A DNA stretch of 64,000 bases from Clostridium sp. AWRP. Lineage in GTDB: Bacteria; Bacillota; Clostridia; Clostridiales; Clostridiaceae. Made by a program: the position numbers and the translations under genes. The stretch lies in NCBI RefSeq assembly GCF_004006395.2, contig NZ_CP029758.2, positions 1,426,001 through 1,490,000 of the forward strand, written 5' to 3'. Below, piece by piece: positions 43,397-51,914 of this stretch. The notes beneath the pieces were generated by a model. That model worked only from the letters and a program-made list of their open reading frames with translations. It did no database searches and was not told where the DNA came from. The first letter of the stretch is position 1; each line of letters begins with the position of its first letter.

Positions 43397-44695
43397 ATGA
43401 AACAAGAAGAAAACACGTCTAATACACAATCTACGGATAATTCTAAAAGTAAATTAAACATTCGCTGGGCTTTTGTTATTTTACTACTAATTGGGGCAAT
43501 TGTCAATTATTTAGATAGGGCAAATCTTAGTGTTGCCAATACAACTATTGCAAGGGAATTTCATTTATCATCAACTCAAATGGGGCTTTTGTTATCTGCA
43601 TTTTTATGGCCCTATGCAATTGCAAATTTGCCATCTGGATGGTTAGTAGATAAATTTGGACCTAAGAAGATGTTTTCATTTGCATCAGGATTTTGGTCTA
43701 CAGCAACTATCATATGTTCTTTTATAAGTTCATATCCACTATTTTATTTAATGCGTATGATTTTGGGAGTAGCTGAGTCACCATTTTTTACAGCTGGACT
43801 TAAAGTAAATCAGAGGTGGTTTTCAGATGAAGAAAGAGGATTGCCGGTTGCAATTATAAATACAGGCTCACAAATTTCTAATGCAATTGCTCCACCGATT
43901 TTAACACTTTTGCTAGTTGCTTTTGGATGGAGAAGTATGTTTATTATAATAGGTGTACTTGGTATTTTGGTTTTGTTAGTATGGCAAAAGCTATATAGAG
44001 ATCCTACATCTGAAGAAACAATTGCAATAAAAGGTTCTCTAGAAGCTGCTCAAGAAGTTAGAAAATCAGGGAAACAAGCTTCATGGGGAGAATTATTTAA
44101 ACATAGAAACACATGGTTTATGATAATAGGAAATTTTGGAATAATGTTTACTATATGGGTATATTTAACATGGCTTCCGTCTTATTTACAAAAAGAGCGT
44201 GGCTTTAGTTTAACTCAAAGTGGTTTTATAGCTTCTCTTCCATATATATGTGGTATTGTAGGAGTACTTTTAGGTGGAACTATATCAGATTACTTAATTA
44301 AAAAGGGTGTTCAGGCTATAACTTCACGTAAATTTCCTATAGTTGGAGGAGCACTTATTGCAGCAGTATCTACAGCTCCACTTCCATTTATAAAGAGTAC
44401 TAGTGTAATTATTGTACTTCTTTGTGTTGGATACTTTGCATCACAATTGCCTTCAGGAGTGATATGGACTCTTGCAGCTGATGTTGCACCAAGTAATCAA
44501 GTTGCATCACTAGGAGCAATCCAAAATTTTGGTGGATTTTTAGGAGCTGCGATAGCACCAATAGCAACAGGAATTATACTGGACAAAACAGGAACTATAG
44601 GTGGGGTATTCTTAATAGGGGCAGGACTCCTTATCCTTGGAGCTATTTCATACGGAATATTTTTAAAGCCGGTAAATAAGGGAGGCGCAAATTAA
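43397..44695 (+). CDS. MFS transporter, anion:cation symporter type (sugar acid)
   Basis: A 432-aa transporter with 12 hydrophobic segments. The first helix has the pattern of the glucarate/galactonate/hexuronate family: NYLDRANLSVANTTIAREF, then ANLPSGWLVDKFGPKK. The frame starts at 43379, but TGGAGGA supports the ATG at 43397. It probably imports a hexonate or hexuronate that feeds the KDPG aldolase upstream. The kinase gene overlaps its stop codon. Confidence 0.9.
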   Translation: MKQEENTSNTQSTDNSKSKLNIRWAFVILLLIGAIVNYLDRANLSVANTTIAREFHLSSTQMGLLLSAFLWPYAIANLPSGWLVDKFGPKKMFSFASGFWSTATIICSFISSYPLFYLMRMILGVAESPFFTAGLKVNQRWFSDEERGLPVAIINTGSQISNAIAPPILTLLLVAFGWRSMFIIIGVLGILVLLVWQKLYRDPTSEETIAIKGSLEAAQEVRKSGKQASWGELFKHRNTWFMIIGNFGIMFTIWVYLTWLPSYLQKERGFSLTQSGFIASLPYICGIVGVLLGGTISDYLIKKGVQAITSRKFPIVGGALIAAVSTAPLPFIKSTSVIIVLLCVGYFASQLPSGVIWTLAADVAPSNQVASLGAIQNFGGFLGAAIAPIATGIILDKTGTIGGVFLIGAGLLILGAISYGIFLKPVNKGGAN

Positions 44696-45270
44696 TGACT
44701 CCGAGAGCTGTATTTTTAGTTGGACCTGCTGGTTCTGGAAAATCAACAGTTGGAAAACTTATTGCATCACATTTTCAATTTGCATATTTAGATAAAGATG
44801 TAGTGTGTAATAAATTTACGGGTAAATTGCTAGAAACTCAAGGAATTTCTCCTAATGCTCGTGATGGTTGTGAATTTTATCAAAAGCGGATTATGCCGAT
44901 AGAATACGAGACTTTGCTTCAAATAGCGGCAGACAATATAAAAAGTGGTATATCAGTAGTATTGGATGCTCCATTTGTAGGATATTTTACAGACCAAAAC
45001 TATATAAATAAGTTAAAAGAAAAATATAGCCTTGAAAACTATGTTCCCTTGGTTTTAAAAGTAGTAGTATCATCTGAAGTATTACTTAAGAGAATTAAAG
45101 AACGTAATTTTAAAAGGGATGAATGGAAGCTTAAAAACTGGGATATTTTTATAGATAGTTTAAAATCCAAACAGTGTCAATGGAAAAATGTTAAGATAAA
45201 GGAATTTGATAATAGTAGCGAAGAGATTGACACAAATAATTTATTTAAAATAATAGAAGAAAATTGTTAA
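44695..45270 (+). CDS. P-loop kinase, gluconate/shikimate kinase-like
   Basis: A 191-aa P-loop protein with Walker A GPAGSGKSTVGKLIA and a possible second aspartate in VVLDAPFVGYF; a lid region with KRIKERNFKRDEW is visible. The fold class includes gluconate kinase, shikimate kinase and zeta toxins. Its start overlaps the MFS stop by one base, so it belongs to the eda operon. It may phosphorylate the sugar acid imported by the transporter, replacing a PfkB-type KDG kinase, which is not seen here. Substrate is inferred. Confidence 0.7.
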   Translation: MTPRAVFLVGPAGSGKSTVGKLIASHFQFAYLDKDVVCNKFTGKLLETQGISPNARDGCEFYQKRIMPIEYETLLQIAADNIKSGISVVLDAPFVGYFTDQNYINKLKEKYSLENYVPLVLKVVVSSEVLLKRIKERNFKRDEWKLKNWDIFIDSLKSKQCQWKNVKIKEFDNSSEEIDTNNLFKIIEENC

Positions 45271-45294
45271 TAGGATTTTATTAGCAATGCCAGA

Positions 45295-45340
45295 AATGGG
45301 TATAGAGTTGTTTGAAAAACAAATCTATGCCCATTATTCT
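45295..45340 (+). terminator. Hairpin after the P-loop kinase gene
   Basis: AATGGGTATAGA (45295-45306) pairs with TCTATGCCCATT (45324-45335), one G-T pair, with further TTGTTT/AAACAA pairing inside. The T tract is weak. Confidence 0.65.
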
Positions 45341-45435
45341 ATTATCTAGTTATCCTAAAACGTATCAATTTTAAAATTCTTATAGCATATGTAAAAAGTT
45401 ACCACATTTAATTGGAAGTGGTGAAGTATTGTTTA

Positions 45436-45464
45436 TTGACAAAAAAAACTGCATAATATATAGT
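45436..45464 (+). promoter_or_regulatory. def promoter
   Basis: TTGACA (45436-45441), 17-base spacer, TATAGT (45459-45464); transcription start near 45471, consistent with the ATG at 45496. Confidence 0.8.
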
Positions 45465-45495
45465 GAAAGAATATTTTGTGACGGAGGTTTTTGAA

Positions 45496-45948
45496 ATGGC
45501 ATTAAGAAATATACGTACTTTAGGTGATGAAATATTAAGGAAGAAGTGTCGGGCTGTAGAAAAAGTTGACGATAGAATTTTAACTTTACTTAAGGATATG
45601 GCGGATACGCTGCATAACACAGAAAATGGCGCAGCAATAGCAGCACCACAAGTTGGTGTCTTAAGAAGAGCAGTTGTTATAGACATGGGTGAAGGTATAA
45701 TATACCTAGTAAATCCAGAAATAATTGAAGAAGAAGGAAGCCAGGAAGTTATAGAAGGATGTTTAAGTATTCCTAATAAGTGGGGAAAATTAATTAGGCC
45801 TGCGAAGGTAAAAGTAAAAGCATTAAATGAAAAAGGTGAGGAATTTACAATAACAGGAGAAGGAGATTTAGCTAAGTGTTTATGTCATGAAATAGAGCAT
45901 TTAGATGGAATACTCTTTATAGATAAAGTAACAGAATTTATAAAATAA
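45496..45948 (+). CDS. def: Peptide deformylase
   Basis: Metalloenzyme removing the formyl group from nascent proteins (150 aa). All three motifs are present: GAAIAAPQVG, EGCLSIP, and the zinc-binding HEIEHLDG. The frame opens at 45463, but that lies within the promoter -10, while GGAGG and the ATG at 45496 agree. It is a stand-alone copy, not adjacent to fmt; clostridia often have more than one deformylase. Confidence 0.95.
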   Translation: MALRNIRTLGDEILRKKCRAVEKVDDRILTLLKDMADTLHNTENGAAIAAPQVGVLRRAVVIDMGEGIIYLVNPEIIEEEGSQEVIEGCLSIPNKWGKLIRPAKVKVKALNEKGEEFTITGEGDLAKCLCHEIEHLDGILFIDKVTEFIK

Positions 45949-46066
45949 AGGTAATACTGAAATATATTGTATTTGTTTCAAAATAATACAACATATTAAA
46001 TAATGTTTGATTTTTTATATTATATTTATTGGATAACAAGTAATTTGTTTATATTTATTTATGTGA

Positions 46067-46093
46067 GTCTGCTGTAAAGCAGGCTTATTTTTT
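46067..46093 (+). terminator. Terminator after def
   Basis: GTCTGCT pairs with AGCAGGC (one G-T pair) over GTAA, followed by TTATTTTTT. Confidence 0.85.
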
Positions 46094-46161
46094 AACCTGT
46101 AAAACCTAAGCCATATGTATACAAAATATTATAGTAATTCATTGAATTATGCATAATGAGG

Positions 46162-46188
46162 TAAATATATACATAATATGGTCGATAT
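46162..46188 (+). promoter_or_regulatory. Sigma-D (sigma-28)-like promoter of a chemoreceptor gene
   Basis: TAAA (46162-46165), exactly 15 bases, GTCGATAT (46181-46188): one mismatch from the B. subtilis SigD consensus TAAA-N15-GCCGATAT. It lies 70 bases upstream of the chemoreceptor start, in an otherwise AT-rich gap with no gene. Confidence 0.7.
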
Positions 46189-46257
46189 TTCTAGTATAGG
46201 TTAAATTGTTTTAAAAATTTAACATATATTTTACTAATAAGCAGGGGGGATTTTATT

Positions 46258-48252
46258 ATGAAAAGTATAAAAATGAAATTATTAATACCTATTGAGATGT
46301 TAATTCTAATAGTCATAATTGGATTAAGTGCTATTTCGCTCAAAATGTCATCTAATGCAATTACAAATAATAATGTTAATACTATGCCAAAGATTGCAGA
46401 AGAAGGAGCAGATATTGTTTCAGCTAAAGTTTCAGAACAATTAGGTATACTTGGACGGATTGCATTAAGCAATTCTATAACAGATAGTACGAAATCTGTA
46501 GATGATAAGCTTGTGTATCTAAAGGATGATGTTAAAAGAAATAATTACATTAGCATGGCAATTATCGACTTAAAAGGAAATGCTAAATACACTGATGGAA
46601 AATCTGCAAATATTTCTGACAGAGATTTTTATAAAAAAGCGTTGTCAGGTAAGCCTAATGTTTCTGATCCAATTATAAATAAGGTAGATAAAAATTTAGT
46701 TGTGGTATATGCTGTACCAATAAAGGAAAATGATAAGATAATTGGTGTGATGGCTGCTGCAAGAGATGGAAATAGTATCAGTGCTATATCAGATAATATA
46801 AAGTTTGGTAAAACAGGAAAGTCATATATGATATCAAATACTGGAGTTACAATAGCAAATACTAATAAAGATTCAGTAATTAAAATGAATAACGCTATTG
46901 AAGCTTCGAAAAAAAATCCCGGACTAAAGGGACTTGCGGATATACAGAAGAAAATGATTAATCGTGAAGAAGGTTATGATACATATTCTTATAATGGAGA
47001 ACATAAGTTTGTAGCATTTGCACCGGTTCCAAATACAACATGGTCTCTTGCTGTTGTTATTAATAAAAATGAAGTAAATTCACAACTTAATATTTTAACA
47101 AAGGTTATAATAATTCTTGCCGTTTTATTTCTAATTTTAGCTTTTGTTATCGTATATTTTATTTCAAATAACTTTGCTAAAAGGATAAAAATTGCAACTA
47201 ACTATATTACCACAATGGCATCTGGTGATTTTACAAACACAGTGCTGGAAGGTGATTTGAAAATGGAAGATGAAATAGGTACAATGGTACAGTCACTAAA
47301 TACTATGCAGAATTCCATAAAGAATATGTTACTGTTAGTAACAGATAATTCAAATAAAATAGACGAAGATTCACAAAAATTATCATCTATTTCTGAGGAG
47401 ATGAGTTCATCCTCAGAGTCTGTATCACTTGCAATTCAGGAAGTTACTAAAGGGACAACCTCCCAGGCTCAAGATTTAGTATCCATAACTGAAATTTTAA
47501 ATACTTTTAGTCAGAGTCTAGAAAAAAGTATCTATAAAATTAAGGATATTGATAAAAAATCTAAAGGAATTATGACACTAGCTGGAGAAAGCAGCGGACA
47601 GATTCACAAGCTTTCACAGTCCATAAGTGATACAACAAATACATTTAAAAATTTTGAAACGAAGATTACAGAATCTGGTAAAAATATAAGCAAAATAAAT
47701 GAAATAACTGGTTTAATTAATTCAATATCAGAACAAACAAATTTATTGGCACTTAATGCTGCTATCGAAGCTGCTAGAGCAGGAGAAGCAGGAAAAGGTT
47801 TTTCCGTAGTTGCAGATGAAATTAGACAGCTTGCGGAACAGTCAAGCGATTCCTCTAATAATATATCAAAACTAATTGCTGATATTTATAGTCAAAATAA
47901 GGTAATGGTAAATACGGCTGCTGAAGTTGGTAATGATTTAAATAAACAAACTTCAGTTATTGATAATACATTAAATGCATATAATAGCATTATTAAAGCT
48001 GTAAATGAAATTATTCCTAAAATTGAAGAAATAACAAATGCTACATCAGGTATAAATGAAAGAAAAAATGAAATCCTTACTAAAGTAGAATCTGCGGCTG
48101 CTGTTGCAGAGGAAACCTCAGGTGCTACAGAGGAAATATCTGCTTCTTCTGAGGAAATGAATAGTTCTTCTGTAGAAGTTTCAAACGCAGCTAATAATCT
48201 TACTTCTAGTACAAAAGAAATGAGAAATCAAGTTAAAAGGTTTAAGTTATAA
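46258..48252 (+). CDS. Methyl-accepting chemotaxis protein
   Basis: Transmembrane chemoreceptor of 664 aa. TM1 is at about 8-28, the extracellular Cache-type domain (SDRDFYKKALSGKPNVSDP and VVYAVPIKENDKIIGVMAA) extends to about 270, and TM2 at about 277-300 is followed by HAMP (NFAKRIKIATNYITTMASGD). The signalling hairpin tip is EQTNLLALNAAIEAARAGEA. No C-terminal pentapeptide. A sigma-D-like promoter suggests control with motility genes. The GGGGGG-rich ribosome site is strong. Confidence 0.94.
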   Translation: MKSIKMKLLIPIEMLILIVIIGLSAISLKMSSNAITNNNVNTMPKIAEEGADIVSAKVSEQLGILGRIALSNSITDSTKSVDDKLVYLKDDVKRNNYISMAIIDLKGNAKYTDGKSANISDRDFYKKALSGKPNVSDPIINKVDKNLVVVYAVPIKENDKIIGVMAAARDGNSISAISDNIKFGKTGKSYMISNTGVTIANTNKDSVIKMNNAIEASKKNPGLKGLADIQKKMINREEGYDTYSYNGEHKFVAFAPVPNTTWSLAVVINKNEVNSQLNILTKVIIILAVLFLILAFVIVYFISNNFAKRIKIATNYITTMASGDFTNTVLEGDLKMEDEIGTMVQSLNTMQNSIKNMLLLVTDNSNKIDEDSQKLSSISEEMSSSSESVSLAIQEVTKGTTSQAQDLVSITEILNTFSQSLEKSIYKIKDIDKKSKGIMTLAGESSGQIHKLSQSISDTTNTFKNFETKITESGKNISKINEITGLINSISEQTNLLALNAAIEAARAGEAGKGFSVVADEIRQLAEQSSDSSNNISKLIADIYSQNKVMVNTAAEVGNDLNKQTSVIDNTLNAYNSIIKAVNEIIPKIEEITNATSGINERKNEILTKVESAAAVAEETSGATEEISASSEEMNSSSVEVSNAANNLTSSTKEMRNQVKRFKL

Positions 48253-48291
48253 TTGATTTCATATTATATCTTATAGATTTGAAAAGCCATG

Positions 48292-48340
48292 AAAGCGGTT
48301 TCTCCAATTTTATTTGGAGAAACCACTTTTGTTATTTTTT
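48292..48340. terminator. Bidirectional terminator after the second chemoreceptor gene
   Basis: AAAGCGGTTTCTCCAA (48292-48307) pairs with TTGGAGAAACCACTTT (48314-48329) with one A-C mismatch on the plus strand, a G-T pair on the minus strand. TTTTTT follows on the plus strand. Confidence 0.8.
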
Positions 48341-48350
48341 AGTGTACAAG

Positions 48351-48524
48351 CTAATATCTGCTGTGAGTGTCTTTTCCGCAAACTTGGTAACCTTTTTCAC
48401 TGCTGTAAACCTTCCACTGTGTTTTTGAACCAAAGTCATTGTTATTTATATTTGTAGGCTCTTCATCATTTTTTGATTTTCCTACTTTTTTATTATCAGT
48501 TTTATCTCCTAGTTTTTTTATCAT
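48351..48524 (-). CDS. Small uncharacterised protein
   Basis: Predicted 57-aa hydrophilic protein. A strong AAAGGAGGTG site lies 8 bases before the ATG at 48524, and the gene is isolated between terminators, so I consider it real. The N-terminus is Lys/Asp/Asn-rich; the C-terminus WKVYSSEKGYQVCGKD has the short beta-hairpin look of DUF2188-like proteins, but the resemblance is weak. The frame can extend to a GTG at 48533 that overlaps the ribosome site. Function unknown. Confidence 0.6.
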   Translation of the reverse strand: MIKKLGDKTDNKKVGKSKNDEEPTNINNNDFGSKTQWKVYSSEKGYQVCGKDTHSRY

Positions 48525-48759
48525 AGAAAACACCTCCTTTTATAGTTTTACTCCAAGATGTTTTTTTATGATATGTATCTTAAGGTCTTATTTCCATAAG
48601 AGTATATTATAAAATTATTACAAATAATTAATAAAAAATGTTATAATTAACTAAATGGTAAAGATAACCTAAAATAAAAAAGAATTGCTAAATCATATTT
48701 TATATAAAAATAGCAGATAATAAACGTAAAATATTAAATTATTAAAGTAAGGTGGTATT

Positions 48760-50160
48760 ATGGGAAAAATATATGGATTTTATACAATGCCGCATCCGCC
48801 TATTGCAGTTCCTGAAGTAGGACGTGGTCAGGAGACGAAAATAAAAAATACATTAAATGCATGTTATAAAGTTGGGGAAGAAATAGCATCTATAAAACCG
48901 GATACAATAATAATAATTACTCCTCACGGCCCAATGTTTAGTGATGCAGTTGCAGTGTCTTATGAGAATAATATACATGGTGATTTAGAAAAATTTGGAG
49001 CTCCTGAGGTAAGTCAAAGTTCAAATATAAATCTGCCTTTAACAGAAAAAATAATAGAGTATTCAAAAGAACAAAATATTTTAATAGGAAAGATAACAAC
49101 AAGGTCTGCCCAGGAATATGGTATGGAATATGAATTAGATCACGGTGCCTTGGTGCCGTTATATTTTGTAAATAAAAAATATCCAAATTACAAGTTGGTT
49201 CACATAACTTATGGAATGCTTTCTAAAATGGAACTCTATAAATTTGGAATGTGTATTAAAAAAGCTGTAAATGAGGTCAATACCAAGGCAGTATTTATTG
49301 CAAGTGGAGATTTATCTCACAGGCTTACTAAAGATGGACCTTATGAATATAGTCCATATGGAGAAAAATTTGATAGAGAAATAACTTCACTTCTTGAAAA
49401 AGGTGATGTTTTGAAAATATTTAATATGGATAAAGAAACTGTAAATGAAGCAGGAGAATGTGGACTCAAATCTTACTATATAATGTTGGGGGCCATGGAT
49501 GGATGTGATATTAAAGGTAAAATCCTATCTTATGAAGGGCCTTTTGGTGTTGGATATGGTGTAATGAGTTTTTCACTTAAAGATGATGGTAGGGACACTT
49601 ATAGTAAATTAACAGAAGAAAGACAGAAAATAATTGAAGTAAAAAGAAAAACTGAAGATCCTTATGTAAGGCTTGCTCGTGAAAGTTTAACTTCATATTT
49701 GGTTTATCATAAATATTTAGAAAACCCCGATTATATAACTGATGAAATGAAAAATAACAAAAGGGGAGTTTTTGTGTCCATGAAGAAGGAAGGTCAGCTG
49801 AGGGGATGTATTGGAACTATTTTCCCAACAACAAAGAATACGGCTGAAGAAATTATCAAAAATGCTGTTTCATCAGGAATAAATGATCCTAGATTTATGC
49901 CAGTTAGAAAAGATGAGCTTGAAGATATAGATTTTTCCGTAGATGTGCTTACAAAGCCAGAAGAAGCTTCAAAAGGGGAACTTGACCCTGAAAGATATGG
50001 TGTAATAGTTCAAAAAGGTTCTAGATGCGGTCTTTTACTTCCAGATTTGGAAGGAGTGGATACTGTAGATAAGCAGCTTCAAATTGCACTTGAAAAGGGA
50101 AACATATCTCCTAATGAAGACTATACTATTGAGAAGTTTGAGGTTATAAGGCATAAGTAA
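48760..50160 (+). CDS. AmmeMemoRadiSam fusion protein: extradiol-dioxygenase-like (MEMO/DODA) plus AMMECR1
   Basis: A 466-aa two-domain protein. Residues 1-270 are a class III extradiol dioxygenase/MEMO-like domain with MPHPPIAVPEVGRG, ITPHGPMFSD, DHGALVPLYF and SGDLSHRL, the histidines of a possible metal site. Residues 285-466 are an AMMECR1 domain with KKEGQLRGCIGTIFP and NAVSSGINDPRFMPV. The radical SAM partner follows 29 bases later, so this is the AmmeMemoRadiSam set known from many bacteria and archaea. The reaction remains unestablished. Confidence 0.9.
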   Translation: MGKIYGFYTMPHPPIAVPEVGRGQETKIKNTLNACYKVGEEIASIKPDTIIIITPHGPMFSDAVAVSYENNIHGDLEKFGAPEVSQSSNINLPLTEKIIEYSKEQNILIGKITTRSAQEYGMEYELDHGALVPLYFVNKKYPNYKLVHITYGMLSKMELYKFGMCIKKAVNEVNTKAVFIASGDLSHRLTKDGPYEYSPYGEKFDREITSLLEKGDVLKIFNMDKETVNEAGECGLKSYYIMLGAMDGCDIKGKILSYEGPFGVGYGVMSFSLKDDGRDTYSKLTEERQKIIEVKRKTEDPYVRLARESLTSYLVYHKYLENPDYITDEMKNNKRGVFVSMKKEGQLRGCIGTIFPTTKNTAEEIIKNAVSSGINDPRFMPVRKDELEDIDFSVDVLTKPEEASKGELDPERYGVIVQKGSRCGLLLPDLEGVDTVDKQLQIALEKGNISPNEDYTIEKFEVIRHK

Positions 50161-50189
50161 AGTTTTTGAGTATTGGAGGAAGATAATTT

Positions 50190-51176
50190 TTGTTACATGA
50201 AGGACTGTTCTATGAAAAACAGAATGATAGTGTAAAATGTATGTTATGTCCCCATAACTGCATTATAGGTGATAAAAAGCAGGGAAGATGTTCTGTTAGA
50301 ACTAATGAAAATGGTGTACTTCAATCTATAAATTATGGTGAAATAACATCCATGGCAGTTGATCCGATAGAAAAAAAGCCCCTCTATCATTTTAAACCAG
50401 GCAGGAACATTCTGTCTGTAGGAAGTTTTGGATGTAATTTTTCCTGCAGCTTTTGCCAAAATTATACCATAGCTCAGTATAGGCCTAAAAGTCAGTATGT
50501 GCCTCCTGAAGAATTAATAGAAGCATGTTTGAACATAAAAGATAATGTTGGAATAGCTTTTACTTATAATGAGCCTAGTATATGGTATGAATATGTATAT
50601 GAAACCTCGAAAAAGCTGAAAGAAAGTCATCCGAAATTTAGTATAGTACTTGTTACAAATGGATATATTGAAGTAGAACCACTTCAAAAGCTTTTACCTT
50701 ATGTAGATGCCATGAATATAGATTTAAAGTCATTTAATCCAAAATACTATGAAAAGGTATGTGGAGGAGATGTTGAATCCGTACTTAAAATTATAAGTGA
50801 ATCAGTCAAGAAGACTCATGTAGAGGTAACCACACTGCTTGTAAATAACTTAAATGATTCTGCTTTGGAAGTGGAAAGTATTGCTTCCTATCTTGGAAAT
50901 TTAAATAGAGACATTCCACTTCATCTGTCAAGATATTTTCCAACTTATAAGATGGATAGACCAGCTACAGATATAGATGTAATGGTACAATCAAGAAAAA
51001 TTGCAAAAAAATATTTAAATTACGTCTACCTTGGAAATGTTCAAGGTGTTGACAGTTCTACATATTGCCCTAAATGCAGAGAGCTTTTAGTAGAGAGAAG
51101 TGGGTATTTTACTGAGGTTCGTATGGATAGCAATAAATGCCCTAAGTGTGGATACCCTATAAATATAGTATTTTAA
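50190..51176 (+). CDS. amrS: AmmeMemoRadiSam system radical SAM enzyme
   Basis: Radical SAM protein of 328 aa related to pyruvate formate-lyase activating enzymes. The cluster motif is CNFSCSFCQN. An N-terminal cysteine segment (CMLCPHNCIIGDKKQGRC) and a C-terminal CxxC pair (CPKC and CPKCGYP) may bind additional metal. The start is TTG behind GGAGGA. It is coupled to the MEMO-AMMECR1 fusion upstream. A shared terminator with the cupin regulator follows. Confidence 0.9.
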   Translation: MLHEGLFYEKQNDSVKCMLCPHNCIIGDKKQGRCSVRTNENGVLQSINYGEITSMAVDPIEKKPLYHFKPGRNILSVGSFGCNFSCSFCQNYTIAQYRPKSQYVPPEELIEACLNIKDNVGIAFTYNEPSIWYEYVYETSKKLKESHPKFSIVLVTNGYIEVEPLQKLLPYVDAMNIDLKSFNPKYYEKVCGGDVESVLKIISESVKKTHVEVTTLLVNNLNDSALEVESIASYLGNLNRDIPLHLSRYFPTYKMDRPATDIDVMVQSRKIAKKYLNYVYLGNVQGVDSSTYCPKCRELLVERSGYFTEVRMDSNKCPKCGYPINIVF

Positions 51177-51180
51177 AATC

Positions 51181-51214
51181 TAAAGCAGGTACTTTGTTAA
51201 GGTTACCTGCTTTA
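51181..51214. terminator. Bidirectional terminator after amrS
   Basis: TAAAGCAGGTA (51181-51191) pairs perfectly with TACCTGCTTTA (51204-51214), between converging genes. Confidence 0.75.
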
Positions 51215-51216
51215 AA

Positions 51217-51789
51217 TTATGGCAAATAGTATTTAAGATTCATTGGGTAATAGTTTAAAATGGCCATTCTAATCATTTCCTTTGAATTATTTATATATGT
51301 ATGGGTTTTAGAGGCATCAAATGAAATCGAATCTCCTGGACTTAAAACATAGGTTTTATTGTCTGTTTCAAGAGTAAGCTTTCCATCAAAAACCAGAATG
51401 TACTCATACTCATCCTCACCGTGAGAATTTGAAGTATATGAACTTGCTGTATCTAATTCAACCCTAAACAATTCAAAATTTCTTTCATTTTGAGTAGAAA
51501 AGTGGCAGTAAACTCTGTATTTTCCATCTTCACTGCATTGATTTATAGTATCCTCTTTTTTTACTAAAGTAGTTTTACTTTTAGGTTCATCTATAAGTGC
51601 TGTATAGGGAACTTTAAGCCCATTTGCCAGTTTCCATATTGTGTTTATAGTTGGGTTTGATTGACCTCTTTCTATTTGACCTATCATAACCTTGCTAACA
51701 CCTGAGAGTTCAGAAAGATTGCTTAAGCTGAGCTTTTTATCACTTCTAAGTTTCTTGAGATTTGAAGCAATTATATTATTTAAATTCAT
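51217..51789 (-). CDS. XRE-family regulator with cupin domain
   Basis: Protein of 190 aa. The N-terminal helix-turn-helix (about 5-60) contains LSLSNLSELSGVSKVMIGQIERG; the C-terminal cupin (about 110-180) contains SHGEDEYEYILVFDGKLTLE and LSPGDSISFDASKTHTYIN. Such regulators often sense small ligands, including amino acids. It is divergent from azlC-azlD-alaX, which it probably regulates through repeats in the shared spacer. AGAGGTGA precedes the ATG. Confidence 0.92.
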   Translation of the reverse strand: MNLNNIIASNLKKLRSDKKLSLSNLSELSGVSKVMIGQIERGQSNPTINTIWKLANGLKVPYTALIDEPKSKTTLVKKEDTINQCSEDGKYRVYCHFSTQNERNFELFRVELDTASSYTSNSHGEDEYEYILVFDGKLTLETDNKTYVLSPGDSISFDASKTHTYINNSKEMIRMAILNYYPMNLKYYLP

Positions 51790-51802
51790 TTTATTTCACC
51801 TC

Positions 51803-51831
51803 TTGACAAATATAACGTACAGTTGTATAAA
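51803..51831 (+). promoter_or_regulatory. azlC operon promoter
   Basis: TTGACA (51803-51808), 17-base spacer, TATAAA (51826-51831); start near 51838. Confidence 0.8.
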
Positions 51832-51882
51832 TATAATATACTAAATTAAATTATAACGTACGATAGTTATATTATAACATAC
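51812..51882. promoter_or_regulatory. Three phased ATAACRTAC repeats in the azl spacer
   Basis: ATAACGTAC at 51812-51820 and 51853-51861, and ATAACATAC at 51874-51882, in the same orientation, start 41 and 21 bases apart (about four and two helical turns). The first lies inside the promoter spacer. Likely binding sites of the divergent cupin regulator. Confidence 0.55.
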
Positions 51883-51914
51883 AAAATAGAACTATTAAAT
51901 ATTAGGGGGCAAAA

